DNA of 64,000 nucleotides from Sarocladium kiliense (GCA_030734395.1 JAUZTG010000029.1:6386001-6450000); one strand, 5' to 3'. Counted from the first letter of the stretch, positions 10,121 to 20,845 are shown. A program made the numbers and translations. The notes: generated by a model not told the origin, from the sequence alone.

Positions 10121-11184
10121 CTGAGATAGAGGCCCCGGATATACAAGGCTATGACGAGCTAATAACCTTGTGCCTTGATAGTGAGCTCGACGAATGGACA
10201 TGGAAAGTGTATGGTAAATGAAATATGGATTCGGTTGGAAGTCTAAAGGTCGGAATTTGCCCTTGTAGTATTCAATAACCTCTGCTTGCCGCAGCCATCT
10301 AAAGCAAGCTACGGCTCGATCTAATAAGGCCAGTGATTATAGAGTAGCAATATAACTCAAGAACGCAAGTTCATTACTTATTTATGATGTAAAGTCACAA
10401 AACCTTCTTGAGTATTGCCAGCACGGGCTTATAGAGGCTGCAAGTTGACCTCTCTCTGATGCACAACTTAGGAGAGCTTGGTTGGATGAAGTGACACTAT
10501 GCAAATTGTAAGATGCTAGTACCAGTACCGGTCCTAGATATCCATAGGATCGGCCCTGCTATCTTAGTACAGGGGTTTAAGCTTAACTCCGAGCAGGGAT
10601 CTAGGTAGCTAACAACTTACTCAGTGCATGTTCCAGGTTTTTTTTTTCTTATTCTTTGCGTTTGCTTTGACTCAGGCTGACTCGGCCAAGAAGTGATTCC
10701 TTACGAGTAATGCACGGACATATAGCCCGGCTACCCAGGCTTGCGACGTCAAAGCTGCCTGTCTGGGGTAGGCGCGGGAGGAGTCCATGCCTGTCATCAG
10801 GTTGCATTAGCGTGCTTGTCATCAGGTTGCATTAGCGTCAGCTTCGCCTTGTGGCGGGCCAGAACGTGGGGCTTAGGTTCCCAACTCTGTACGGCTTGGT
10901 TTCAGACTAGTCTGACTTCGGGGAGCCTATGGAATGATCATCTGTTTTCGGGGGGTGGGGGGTGTGAAAGCCTGTGACATTCGGGGCGCGCAGCTCAGAG
11001 GACCCTAGGCATGTCAGCGAGTTGCAGGTATTGGAATCTGATTGAAGAGGCAATCGCTGGGACTACTTAATCTGAGGTCCTTCACGAACTCCTGACGGCG
11101 TCAGGAGGCACTGCGATCTAGTCTATCCAAACTGTCATTCTTCTTCTTCGCTGCCCTGTGCCTCTCCTCCATCGTACCTCCGAC
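10121..11184. other. Gene-poor stretch containing dispersed repeat copy A
   Basis: No protein gene is supported. The middle (about 10390-10880) is a diverged copy of a repeat also seen near 16.5-16.9 kb. A poly-T run lies near 10637. The right end serves as promoter of the aldo-keto reductase. Confidence 0.5.
10390..10880. repeat. Dispersed repeat, copy A
   Basis: The stretch aligns by eye, with gaps, to 16480-16900 in the same orientation. Shared blocks include CAGATATCC/TAGATATCC, GTGCAT followed by a T-rich run, GAGTAATGCAC/GAGCAATGCAC, TTGCGACGT, GGGTAGGCGCGGGAGG, and the 19-mer CATCAGGTTGCATTAGCGT. In this copy the 19-mer is duplicated in tandem (10795-10813 and 10820-10838, period 25). 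No coding capacity was seen, so this may be an old non-autonomous element or solo terminal repeat. Confidence 0.7.
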
Positions 11185-12560
11185 ATGTCCTTCTTCGAAC
11201 CTCCTCCAAAACCAGAGACGCCACTCGGATGGCACCGGCCATTGTCCCCAACAGCCGCCGTCAAAGTCTCGCCCATTGCCCTAGGGGGGATTAGCTTTGG
11301 AAACTCATGGAGCGAACTGTTCGGTAGGAGCCAGGACGCCTTCCTCCTCCTCGATACATTCCTCTCCCTCGGCGGCAACTTTATCGATACGGCTAGTAAC
11401 TATAATGGCGAAGAGTCTGAAAGACTTATTGGAGAATGGATGGAAAAGAGAGGGGTTCGTGACCAGATGGTCATCGCTACGAAGTATGGGTCTGCCTACC
11501 GCGCTCATAACCGCGAGAACGAGCCGTTCCAGAGCAATTTCACAGGTACATCGGCTAAAAGCCTACACAACTCTGTCCGGGACAGTCTCCGAAAGCTAAG
11601 GACTGATTATATCGATATTCTCTACGTTCATTGGTAGCAGGCGCCTACCACCTATCACCGTCAAGGGACTAAGCTAACACTAGCCTCCAGGTGGGACTTC
11701 TCGACCTCCGTCGAAGAGATCATGACACACTTGCACGCCTTAGTTCTCGCGAGACAGGTGTTATACCTCGGCATCTCCGACACGCCTGCCTGGATCGTCG
11801 TCAAGGCGAACGAATGTACTGTTCCCCAGTATTATTATGCTCACGAAACCTTGCTGATGATTCATCTAGTCGCCCGCAGAAACGGCCTGACACCTTTTTC
11901 TGTATACCAGGGCCGCTGGAATGCTGCCTTCAGGGACATGGAGTCCGAAATCATCCCTATGTGCGAGGACCAAGGTATGGGCATTGTGTCCTGGGCGTCG
12001 CTCGGCGGCGGCCAGCTCACGACAGCCGAGCAGAGGCGCAAGATGGAGCAGGATCCGGATGCGCCGAAGGGTTACGGCCATAACGAATTCGACATTCCTG
12101 TCTCTAATGTGATTGGTAAGATAGCCGATACCAAGAAGGCCAGCTTCCAGCAAGTTGTAAGTCGTACGCCACGGATTCTGCTACTTTTTCAGTTCTGACA
12201 CTGGACGGAACGCCCCTCTAGGCACTTGCATATCTTTTCTGCCAATCCACCTACGTATTCCCCATCGTTGGGGTGCAGACGGTCGAACATGTCAAGGCGA
12301 TTCCAGGTGCCCTCAGTGTGAAGCTTTCGCGAGAAGAGATTCAGCAGCTTCACGATGCAGCACCTTTTAACCCACTGTTTCCCAACACGTTCATATGGGA
12401 GGAGAAGTATCACACGAGGCTCACATTTGCCGACCAGACGCACATGAAGATGGGGACATGGGTGGATGCACCATCGAAACAAGCTGTGAGTCAATTCCCC
12501 ACTCTCGCCCTGGAAGAGTTCGATGTTGACTTTGTACAGCCATTCAAACCACGTGATTGA
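11185..12560 (+). CDS. Aldo-keto reductase, AKR9 / aryl-alcohol dehydrogenase type
   Basis: Five exons (11185-11633, 11691-11815, 11870-12156, 12222-12485, 12540-12560) give 381 aa. The AKR tetrad is visible: Asp68 and Tyr73 in GGNFIDTASNY, Lys100 in ATKYG and His149 in LYVHWWD. Later come SVYQGRWNAAFRDME, MGIVSWASLGGGQL and the NADPH-site segment FPIVGVQTVEHV. The order and the N-terminal extension match fungal aryl-alcohol dehydrogenases and norsolorinic acid reductase-like AKR9 enzymes, which reduce aldehydes or ketones with NADPH in the cytosol. Introns 2 (11816-11869) and 4 (12486-12539) are both 54 nt and lack stops, so unspliced reading would stay in frame. I splice them because KANEFARRNGLTPF and a short basic C-terminus ending PFKPRD fit the family better. 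No polyketide or other backbone enzyme is nearby, so a specific substrate cannot be named. Confidence 0.9.
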
Positions 12561-13204
12561 TATTCCCTATCCTTCTTTCGTAACAAGAGAATCGGCTCAC
12601 CGGCAGAGCGGAGAAGATGGTCCAAGAAGCACATACCCAGTGACCAACGATGTTGAGGTTCAATTATTGACCTACTACGGAGCGGTCATCTGCCTTTGAA
12701 TTTCTGCATAGGAGGATTGGACGCCGGGTTGGAAATTTGTCGAAAGGTAACTCGACAATGGCATCATAAGACTAACTGCGACTTCTGGATTCCGAAATAA
12801 AATGGACCCTGTGCCTAAAGTCTATCCCTTATATTAGGCATTGGTTGTGAATCGCGACGTCTGGCCCCAAGGAAAGTTTCTAAATATGAATAAATAGTGA
12901 CTGCGGTGCTGCTCGCCTTGGCTCAATTGTTATTAACCTTCAGTGGTTGCCTGCAATTGCCCCAGCGAAATGCTTTGAGCCGCTGAGCCAGCTCCAAGGT
13001 TTGCCTCCGACCCACCTCTCAATAGCGGCTTTTTGTCCGTTTCTCAACGTAACCTCCGAAAGGACTGACTACAAATCGTCGAGCCAAGGCAACAACACTG
13101 ACTAGGTCTCTCAGCTCCTCCACACTCCTCGCATCTCCCACCTCCCGCCCTTTCAGGTTCCCCTCTCGCAATGCTGTCAGACGTGCGCATACATCAGCAA
13201 CCCC
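12561..13204. promoter_or_regulatory. Intergenic, 3' end of AKR and promoter of bZIP/DUF3425 gene
   Basis: There is no open frame of note. The last 120 bp before 13205 are C/T-rich, as is common just upstream of fungal start codons. No other recognisable element was seen. Confidence 0.4.
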
Positions 13205-14189
13205 ATGTCGTCTCTACTCTCCCCACCCGACAGGCTCGACAGCGAACATCACCCGGACCTGACCACCAGTTCCCTTCTTCCAGTCTCCGCCTACTTGTTT
13301 CCGCGCGTGGCGGAACTCGGCAGTGTAGAGGAGGACTGGACTGGCATCACTAAGCAGACTAAAAGACGAAGACTGCAGAATCGCCTCAACCAACGGGCCC
13401 GTCGTGAGTCCTATCATCGCCCCTAGCCAGTAACCCTTTTCCGATTAACTAACTAAGTCCTGACTAGGTCAAAGACTGCAAGGCTCCAAGGAACACCAGC
13501 AAGACCTTGCCACGAAGACTTCAGAGGGGGCGGAGAAGCCTTGCGAAGCCGTTGTGTTCAGCAGCGCCCAAGACACGGCGCCTGCAGTGGTGGTCCAATG
13601 CCGGCTAAGACGACTGGGGAGACGGGCCCTGCAAGAGGACTTCGCCGACCAAGCAACAAGATCCTATCAGCTCGGCACCCCCAACATGACCCACCTGGCA
13701 GACACCATCCGCTTAAATGTGTTCCGTGCCTTTGCCCACAACATCAACATCCTCGGATTCGACGAAGCTTGGCTCACGGACGACGCCATATCGCCTTTCA
13801 ACACGCACGTCCCCCCAGCAAGCTCGAACTATCCGGAGACGATGCGCCCGACTGCATTACAGGCTTCCGTAGAGCACCACCCCTGGATCGATCTGTTCCC
13901 CTGCCCCCGCATGCGTGACAACTTCCTCGCGGCTGTGCTCATGAAAGGCGAGGATGCCGTCGACGAGGACGGGCTGTGTCATGACGTCGTGGACCCCGGG
14001 GACTCGGCCGTTGTCGAGGCAGCCATTATCGCGTGGACGGACCCCTGGTCACCACGCGGTTGGGAAGTGACCGAGAATTTCCTGAAGAAATGGGGCTGGC
14101 TTCTTTACGGGTGTGTCGAGTTGCAAGCGGGCACGAATGCATGGCGGCAACGGCGCGGTCTCGGCTGGCTGCGGTTTCCAGGTTGTTGA
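13205..14189 (+). CDS. bZIP-like transcription factor with DUF3425 domain
   Basis: Two exons (13205-13403, 13468-14189) give 306 aa. Exon 1 ends in a basic region reading WTGITKQTKRRRLQNRLNQR and continues across the intron (GTGAGT donor, CTGACTAG acceptor). The N-x7-R signature of bZIP DNA-binding helices is present. A convincing leucine zipper after it is not visible, as is common in this family. The second half is the DUF3425 domain: HPWIDLFPCPRMRDNFLAA, DEDGLCHDVV, WTDPWSPRGWEVTENFLKKW and GWLLYGC. Proteins of this build are fungal nuclear regulators, usually near metabolic genes. It lies between the AKR and the secreted hydrolase, the latter convergent with it. No target can be inferred from sequence alone. 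Confidence 0.85.
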
Positions 14190-14459
14190 AGATGCACCTC
14201 CGTCGAAACGCTAAAGCTTCTCCATTAGCAACAGGTCTTGTGTTAGTTGATAAGATGTGTAGGAACTTGCAGGCGAAAAGAATCTGGCTTGCATTACGAC
14301 TATATACTAAGGCTAGGCACTATCGGAAAGTCTCGGGCTCTTCAAAGGACCCTCACCCAGCATACAGACAGTTCTATTCCCATATAGAAAAGAAGAGGAG
14401 GCGCTGTGATGACTATCCAAGTACCTTCGACCTAAATACATGTTTTGACAACGAAAGGC

Positions 14460-15497
14460 TTAAGCGAGGTTGCTGCGGAAAAAGTCGCTGAGCTTGGAGA
14501 AGGGAATGATCTCAGTGCGATCATAAAGGTCGGTATGACCAGCTCCACGTACCCAGTAGAGCTCCTTGGGCTGTGCGGCAATACGATAAGCAGTCTCGCT
14601 GAATTCTCGTGAATGAGACTGATCACCGGAGACAATGAGCAGAGGACGGGGCGAGATGGTGTCGATGTCGATGAAGGGGTAAAAGTTAAGGAACTTGACG
14701 TTGGTCGCAAGAGTGGGATGTGTAGTCTGGTTCCGCTGCCATCCCTCGGGTGTGAACTCGCCACGGACGGTGCGATAAAAGTCGTAGAATTCGCGAGCAA
14801 CAGCATCAGACTCGCTTGTAATTTGGTTCGGGGCGCCAACAGCGTATCCAATCGGGGCTCCGTCTACCTCAGCCCAGCGCTGCTGCGACGCGCCAGCAAT
14901 AATTTCTTTTCGCTGTTCAACGGATACCGCCCCTCGTAGCCCCTGACGGTTTACAGCGCCCATATCATACATAGATACCGTAGCGACAGCCTGAATGCGA
15001 GAGTCGATCTTAGCCGCGTTGATGATGAAACCACCGCTGCCACAGATGCCAAGTGCGCCAATACGGCCCCGGTCGACAAAGTTATATGTGCCGAGATGAT
15101 CGACCGCTGCGCTGTAGGCCTCGGTGTAGAAGTCCGGCGATACAAGGTTGTGGGAACCGTCACTTCTGCCAAAGAAGGGGAGATCGAGTGTGAGGGTGAC
15201 GAAGCCATGCTCAGCCATCTTGGTAGCATACAGGTTGGCGACTTGTTCCTTGACAGCACCCATGGGGTGACCAACGGCAATGGCTGGTGAGCTGGCAGTG
15301 TGGCTTATATTTCTGCTTGTAAAGAGATTGCCGGCGACAGTGGTATTGTACGCGGTCTTGAAACGGATGGGCTGGACCGCTACATACTCGCTACGGTAGA
15401 AGTTGTCGGCTCCGTAGGATAGGTTTTGCGCCGAGGCTGGTATTACCGTAATCAAGGTCACGATGCCCTGGGCGATATAGTGGAGCAGTGATCTCAT
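14460..15497 (-). CDS. Secreted alpha/beta hydrolase (YcjY/dienelactone hydrolase-like)
   Basis: A single exon of 345 aa. Residues 1-23 form a signal peptide (hydrophobic run, cleavage plausible after PASA). The alpha/beta hydrolase core follows: AVGHPMGAVKEQ, TLDLPFFGRSDGS, nucleophile elbow GALGICGSGGF, then LLIVSGDQSHSREFSE and the catalytic-His motif GAGHTDLYD. The elbow has Cys152 where serine hydrolases have Ser (G-I-C-G-S), as in dienelactone hydrolases and YcjY-type proteins, so Cys152 is the likely nucleophile. Secretion and the bacterial-like fold suggest action on small extracellular esters or lactones; the substrate is unknown. It converges with the bZIP/DUF3425 gene. A TATATATATAT run about 85-95 bp upstream probably serves as TATA box. 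Confidence 0.88.
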   Translation of the reverse strand: MRSLLHYIAQGIVTLITVIPASAQNLSYGADNFYRSEYVAVQPIRFKTAYNTTVAGNLFTSRNISHTASSPAIAVGHPMGAVKEQVANLYATKMAEHGFVTLTLDLPFFGRSDGSHNLVSPDFYTEAYSAAVDHLGTYNFVDRGRIGALGICGSGGFIINAAKIDSRIQAVATVSMYDMGAVNRQGLRGAVSVEQRKEIIAGASQQRWAEVDGAPIGYAVGAPNQITSESDAVAREFYDFYRTVRGEFTPEGWQRNQTTHPTLATNVKFLNFYPFIDIDTISPRPLLIVSGDQSHSREFSETAYRIAAQPKELYWVRGAGHTDLYDRTEIIPFSKLSDFFRSNLA

Positions 15498-15580
15498 GTT
15501 GATGGCTGGAGTTGGGTAAAAAAAAGATGGATGAGAAGGCTGGTGCTAGGAGCGTCTCTATTTCGGACGGCAACTTGATA

Positions 15581-15592
15581 ACTATATATATA
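15581..15592 (-). promoter_or_regulatory. TATA-like element of the secreted hydrolase
   Basis: An alternating TA run about 90 bp upstream of the ATG at 15497, in an otherwise mixed-base region. Confidence 0.45.
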
Positions 15593-16479
15593 TTTCTCTT
15601 TACAAGCCCCTGTACCTATGCAATTCCGTCATTTGTTCAGTTCTTACCTCCGAAACTTCATCGTGAGAGTAAACTGCTCATGCCACGCGTTCTTGATGTC
15701 GTAGACCTTGCGGCTTGGTTATGCCAAGAACTCCCATACTAAGAAGTTTGACCGAGTGTCTGTCCGGTGTACATGATAGCCAAGTTTCAACACTAAGCTT
15801 GGGCCTTCTAAGGTCTCATTGCCAAATAACCTAAATTAAATGCCTTGCACCCGCTATCTTTAGTCGTGAACAGCTGACCAATATGAATTTCATTGTGGAT
15901 TTATTCCATCTGAATCCTGCAGGTAGAACAAGTAATAGTCACATACTGTCAGCCACCTGCATTAGCGTGGGAAGTTTAATATCTTGGCATGCGGATCTGG
16001 GGTTCTAAAGCATTATTATTAGCTAGGGGACCTAATAACATTCATGAATACACTACTAATGAAGAACTGCTATAATTCGTATTAAGTCAAGCCGAGTCAG
16101 GACGACTGTCAGGGTCTGATCCAAGTAAGAGAGTAGATGCGTTTCCTGCTGAGTTCATCCTGCGAGCGGGTGCATATCCGAGCAACCTTAATAGCAGGAC
16201 TCACGTGCCTCGCTGATTGCGAGGCAACACATCGTCCGCCTTCTAAGTTCCAGTTTCTGAGATCCAACATTCTCAGCCGCTTATACGTCCTTCAAGCTTC
16301 TCTTCGTATTCCAATGAGGCGTTTTTGCCTTCAGCAAAGTACTCATAGCATACCAATCTGCAATCAGCTCTCTTTGCCGACGGCCACTCCTCACCCTTTA
16401 GCCTGCCTAAACATGTGGCAGTCCTTTATTCACTGGCAGCGCTTAGTTATAATAAGAACGTAATATCAGCGGCTTTCCG

Positions 16480-16900
16480 TTAATGGAGTCAAAAAGCTTC
16501 TCAATACCTCCAGCATTATCTCAGCCAAGCATTAAGTCCAACACTCTGCGCATAGAACTTGGATAACTCGGCTAGATGCAGTGACGCCACGTAGCTCGTG
16601 ACCAGGTCCCAGATATCCGTAGTATCGGCACTTTCGTCTAGATATAGGAGTCAAGCTCAGCTTTGAGCGGGTACCTAAAGAAAAGTTAGTGCATATTTCG
16701 GGTTCTTTACTGTGTATTAGCATTGGCTTCAACCTCAGCCCCTCTCAGCAAGAAATGCCTCCATACGAGCAATGCACTAATTAGCTAACTACACTTGCGA
16801 CGTAAGAGGTGCTTTATCGAGGGTAGGCGCGGGAGGGTCCCCCCTGCATATCATCAGGTTGCATTAGCGTCGACTTCGAGTGAAGAGTTGGACCTTAGGT
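16480..16900. repeat. Dispersed repeat, copy B
   Basis: The stretch matches 10390-10880 in the same orientation, with many substitutions and small gaps. The best-kept block runs from TTGCGACGT (about 16796) through GGGTAGGCGCGGGAGG to CATCAGGTTGCATTAGCGT (16852-16870). That 19-mer is single here and doubled in copy A. Confidence 0.7.
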
Positions 16901-17215
16901 GTTAATTAATGATATTGATAGAGCGAAGAGGAAGACTTGCATTCGCACCTCTGCATAGCTTCACTTAGAACTAGTCTGCTCCTTTAAAGATGCAACTAAA
17001 GGGTCCAACATGAAATTACGGAGAGCGCTCGGTAACTTAGCCATGAAGGGTAGCTCTCTCCAACTCCTGGCTACCGTCTCGGGCATTCTGGTCCTTTGCA
17101 GACGGACGCCTCGTCAAACCAAGTTTGACAGGAGGTAGACGATCCATCGCCAAGGTGAGAATAGCTCACTGTGCCACCTTGCCTCGTATTCCGCTCCGTT
17201 GTCTGATGGGTCTTC

Positions 17216-17440
17216 TCGACACCGAATGACGCATGCTTTCGAGCGAACATGATTTCGGCACCGAACTAATCGCTCTCTCGATACCGAACATGGTGTCGAT
17301 GTCGAAGGGGGCTTTCGATGCCCAGCGTCCCGTCGACACCGAATGTCACACGGGCGTTGTGGCACCATGGTTTAGAGAGATGGTCATGCACGTTCGGCAT
17401 CGAGGGTCCTTTCGGCATCATTACTTTCGTTATCGAGCGG
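17216..17440. repeat. Quasi-periodic TCGAYACCGAA-type short repeats
   Basis: At least six related units occur with variable spacing: TCGACACCGAATG (17216 and 17333), TCGGCACCGAAC (17255), TCGATACCGAACATG (17278), TCGATGTCGAAG (about 17295) and TCGGCATCGAG (17394). They look like a decayed minisatellite or an array of binding sites. No gene covers them. Confidence 0.55.
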
Positions 17441-18362
17441 CCAAAATTGCGCATTGGTGTCTCATCCCATACCAAAGTTGGCATATTGTTGGTGCTGTAT
17501 AGAGGTACTGTTGGATATACTAGTATACTGTTGGTGCCCGTGGTTGTCCTAGGACCTGTGATGTTGGTGTTTCGTGAATTCTCTCCGTGACGTATGAACT
17601 TTGTACTCTTCTAAGTCGAGAACCGTACAGTCAGAGCCTAAACTTTCAAGAAACCGGCGTGTTCAGTCTGCTGCTGACAAAAAAAGGCGCTAGACCGAAC
17701 TTAATACTACTTGTAAAGATGATGGACAATTGATGTAAATCTTGATATGGATCTTGTCGGAGGGTTCTACTGCTTGTCCTGGGGTACATTCCTCGTCGAG
17801 GAAATGACATTCTCCACATGTCTAGATCATGCTTTTTAGGTCTGCGTAGTAGACCGTCACCATGGAGACTGGGGAAGTTGCCATTTTCGTCGGTGAAAGT
17901 ATAGCATTTGCCTAGATGATAGACGTTTGTCTGGAAGTTCTTGTGGTCGAGTGGCTTGCGGTCGAGATAATTCGAACACTATTTACCAGCTTGTAGCATT
18001 CCAAAGCCAGTGCTGATAAACTGGGCTAGAAGAGTCTCTTTGCAGGGGCCTCTCGCCAGGGTTGACTAATACTGACCTTAGACCTCATACTACACACCAT
18101 GTATGGCAGTGGCTGAAAACCTACTTAATACTAGGAATGCTACGACCCGTTGAAGAACAAACTCACGAGAAACCCAAAGCCTCGCCTCCTCTTTGCAAGG
18201 CGGCGCCGTTGTTCGCGGCATGAGTGAGGGAGCGTCCTGCATATAATTATATAACTAGGCTCAATAGTCTGACTACTTTCCACGCCATTACCTATCTTCT
18301 CTGCACCAAGTTTTAGCACACTTACTCAACGCTACATAAGGTCCACTTGCGAACTGCTCGCT

Positions 18363-19051
18363 ATGAAGCTTACTTTGATGCTCGTAAATATTATCTTCCT
18401 TGGCCTCACGGTTGCTACGCCCTTGTCGAGCCCTAACGATCCCGCCGACCTGGAAGGTAGGTTGATTTGTTACACTTGACTATGTGAAAGCTGCTAACAT
18501 CTTTAGGCCGGAATCCTGGTAAATGCGAGTGGAAAGATAGGCGTTGCTGCCAATACCAGGACACGGAGTCTAAGGACAACCACTGGGAATACGGCAATGA
18601 ACACGACCATAAGCACAGCCGCACCATTTACGTCAGATCCGGGAAAAGCATTCAGCACGCTATCAACTCGGTTTCGCGCGGGGATCCGGTCGACGTTGCA
18701 GCCGGCACTTACAGTGAGCAGCTCACCATCGACACTAATGGCATTCAGCTCATCAGCCACAACTCTATCATCGTCCCTCCTACCAAACCCGTTCAAAACA
18801 AGTGCTCCGGCCTAAGTGGTACCAATACCCAAGCTGGTATCTGGATAAATGGGTCCGGAGTTAACCTCGCACATCTTTGTGTCTCTCTTGACTACTTCCT
18901 TCTCAGTGAAGCGAACAAATCTTGGTCGGGAGTCGAGTTCATGGTTTTTTATCTCATTGCGTCAGACGACACAGAGTGGAAGCTAAATATGGAAGCCATT
19001 CAACCGACAATACGGTTCGCGACAACCATAGGCCGACTGGACAGCATATAA
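18363..19051 (+). pseudogene. Secreted beta-helix (pectin lyase-fold) protein, probably truncated by frameshift
   Basis: Two exons (18363-18456, 18507-19051) would encode 212 aa starting with a clear signal peptide (about residues 1-20). The mature part has RTIYVRSGKSIQHAINSVSR, VDVAAGTYSEQLTIDTNGIQ and AGIWINGSGV. This is the repeat grammar of right-handed parallel beta-helix proteins such as fungal pectin lyase-fold secreted proteins. After about residue 140 the reading becomes unlike a beta helix and ends at TAA 19049. Helix-like text (STDNTVRDN, ADGIRKHLITHETNIDT) reappears in another frame at about 18985-19110. The simplest reading is a frameshift near 18860-18980 in a gene that was once longer. 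If the short form is expressed, it would be a secreted protein with an unrelated tail. Confidence 0.6.
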
Positions 19052-19344
19052 TCCCGGCAGACGGGATCCGAAAGCACCTCATTACTCACGAAACCAACAT
19101 TGACACCTCATGACACTAGCAGAGACCGCTTCAGTGGCTCTGGATAGGACACGGAACACTTGGACAACTTTCAAGCTAGTTTGCTAATGATACACCATCC
19201 CACTAGAGACCGCGAATAGATGGAAAGCTAGAAGTAGGAAGTAGGCATCACATGGGCTTAGACGATATTACGATAAACCTTAGGAAATGGACTTGTACTA
19301 TAGCAAATGGTGCCCTATAGCTTACGGCCACCGGGCGTAATTGG

Positions 19345-19386
<42 letters not shown>
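19345..19386. repeat. Compound microsatellite (CT)14(GT)7
   Basis: An uninterrupted run of 14 CT units followed directly by 7 GT units, non-coding. It could be a useful length-polymorphism marker. Confidence 0.95.
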
Positions 19387-20609
19387 ATGCAATGGTTGGT
19401 GCTCGAACTGGCTTCGGTGGAGGGAGCTATTAGCGGCCACACCCCGAGCCAATTGCATGCCCGGCTCTGCGTCTCTCTTTGTCTATCCCTGCGTACCGTA
19501 ATTGGTTACAATTTCCTCGAGACAGCCTGCATTCTACGGTCCTGACAATTGCAGTTGCCTCATTACTCGCGAGCCCTTGGCGTATGGTGACTCGAGGAAT
19601 ATTGGATGGCTTCAAACGGGATATGGAAGGTTGGAAAGACACGGAACGGGTGATATCGGCAAATGGTGTCAGAGAACATCCTATTTTGTCCTCGTCTAGA
19701 TAGCTAGCCAACATTGGGCAAATTCATTCCCACAAGGCGGAGAAGCCTCGTGCATCAGAGTGATGATTGTAGTCATGGTAAGTTGAAGATGAAATTTTAG
19801 GTGAGCAGTCCCATCTTACTTAAAGATATCCGACCCTGCTGCGGAAAGTGCCGCCTGTAGGCCAAGTTTGGATGTTTGCGTGCAGACTGAATGGAGCTGA
19901 GATAGGAAGTCATACCGTGGTGAAAGATTAATCAAGACAGGCAAAGACAAGGTTGGCGCAAACGACCGTCATCGCGAGTGGCGCAAAGAGCGCTGGTGAA
20001 ATCACTTGTCGCTTCCATATACTCTATCGAGCCATCACGGCATAAAACTTCGTCGCGCTGATGGTCAATACAGTCATTTTCCAAGCTTCAGCATTCAGAC
20101 TTTTGCCGTTATCGTCAAACAGCAGGTGTCCTGGAAGTTGCACTGGACGACCTACCGAAATTGCCACCGAAGGCACCAACTTTTCGTTCGAACCCCAGAT
20201 CGTTATGTGAAGATTTCCACAAAAGCTTCAGTCCGCATGATGCACCCGTTACCTTGGATATGAGGAAACAAGGAAGCAGCGAAGTATACTATAGCATGCT
20301 TAGCAAGTCTAATGAAGGAACGGAGTGTTCTGTGTAGAGATGAAACCCGAATTCCGACGTCCATTCCACTCAATGATGCCATGTGCATGTTAGCGCCTCG
20401 GCACCGGGTCGCTCAGGCAGCCCGTGAGCACACAGCTTTGCACTCATACTACCGCTAATGATCCTCCATTAGTTGGTTTTTGGCGCTACTATGTGCCTGA
20501 TTGCCGAGACGCGAGCAGTGGCAACCGAAGCTTCTTTTCTTCTCCCGATTCTAAGGCAGGGAGCGATGATGGCATCCACGGTGCTAAGGCATAGGTCGGA
20601 TTTAACGGC

Positions 20610-20637
20610 ACAGGCGCCACCTATCAATGGCGCCTGT
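20610..20637. promoter_or_regulatory. Perfect 9-bp inverted repeat upstream of the DHA1 transporter
   Basis: ACAGGCGCC at 20610-20618 and GGCGCCTGT at 20629-20637 are exact reverse complements around a 10-base spacer. They are followed at once by a direct repeat, GCCTGTCC twice (20632-20647). The site lies about 210 bp before the ATG at 20846, a usual distance for a dimeric activator or repressor site. Confidence 0.5.
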
Positions 20638-20845
20638 CCGCCTGTCCGTTTAAAATTTGCGTGTCTCTTCTATTTATGAGTCGTGGAGTTTCACATCCGC
20701 TGGATCTCAACACATGCGATCTTGCTAAAGCGGTTTCTCAACTGGACAACCTCCATTCCTCACCGAGTCGGGTCGAAACAATAACGAAACACATACTGCG
20801 ATTCCTTCTCCCAGCTTCTCATCAGAGCAACTATCATCTCTCAAC

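Larger units (their letters stand above)
15640..18362. other. Long gene-poor region with repeat copy B and quasi-repeats
   Basis: No protein gene is supported over 2.7 kb. It holds a possible degenerate third trace of the dispersed repeat (CTGCATTAGCGT near 15957), copy B (16480-16900), the TCGAYACCGAA quasi-repeats (17216-17440), and the promoter of the gene at 18363. A frame from ATG 16137 (108 codons) has no protein-like features and is not called. Confidence 0.5.
19052..20845. other. Intergenic region upstream of the DHA1 transporter
   Basis: No supported gene over 1.8 kb. It contains the CT/GT microsatellite at 19345-19386 and the inverted repeat at 20610-20637. The stretch 20750-20845 is C/T-rich leader. 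Confidence 0.45.

Noticed and set aside
11185..15497. AKR, bZIP/DUF3425 and hydrolase as a secondary-metabolite cluster
   Set aside because: There is no polyketide, peptide or terpene synthase in the window; adjacency alone is not enough.
16137..16463. 108-codon plus-strand frame with ATG
   Set aside because: It lies in gene-poor DNA next to a repeat, has a composition unlike the real proteins here, and shows no motif.
20150..20215. GTTCGAACCC resembling a tRNA B box
   Set aside because: No A box or cloverleaf can be formed from the upstream bases, so it is not a tRNA gene.
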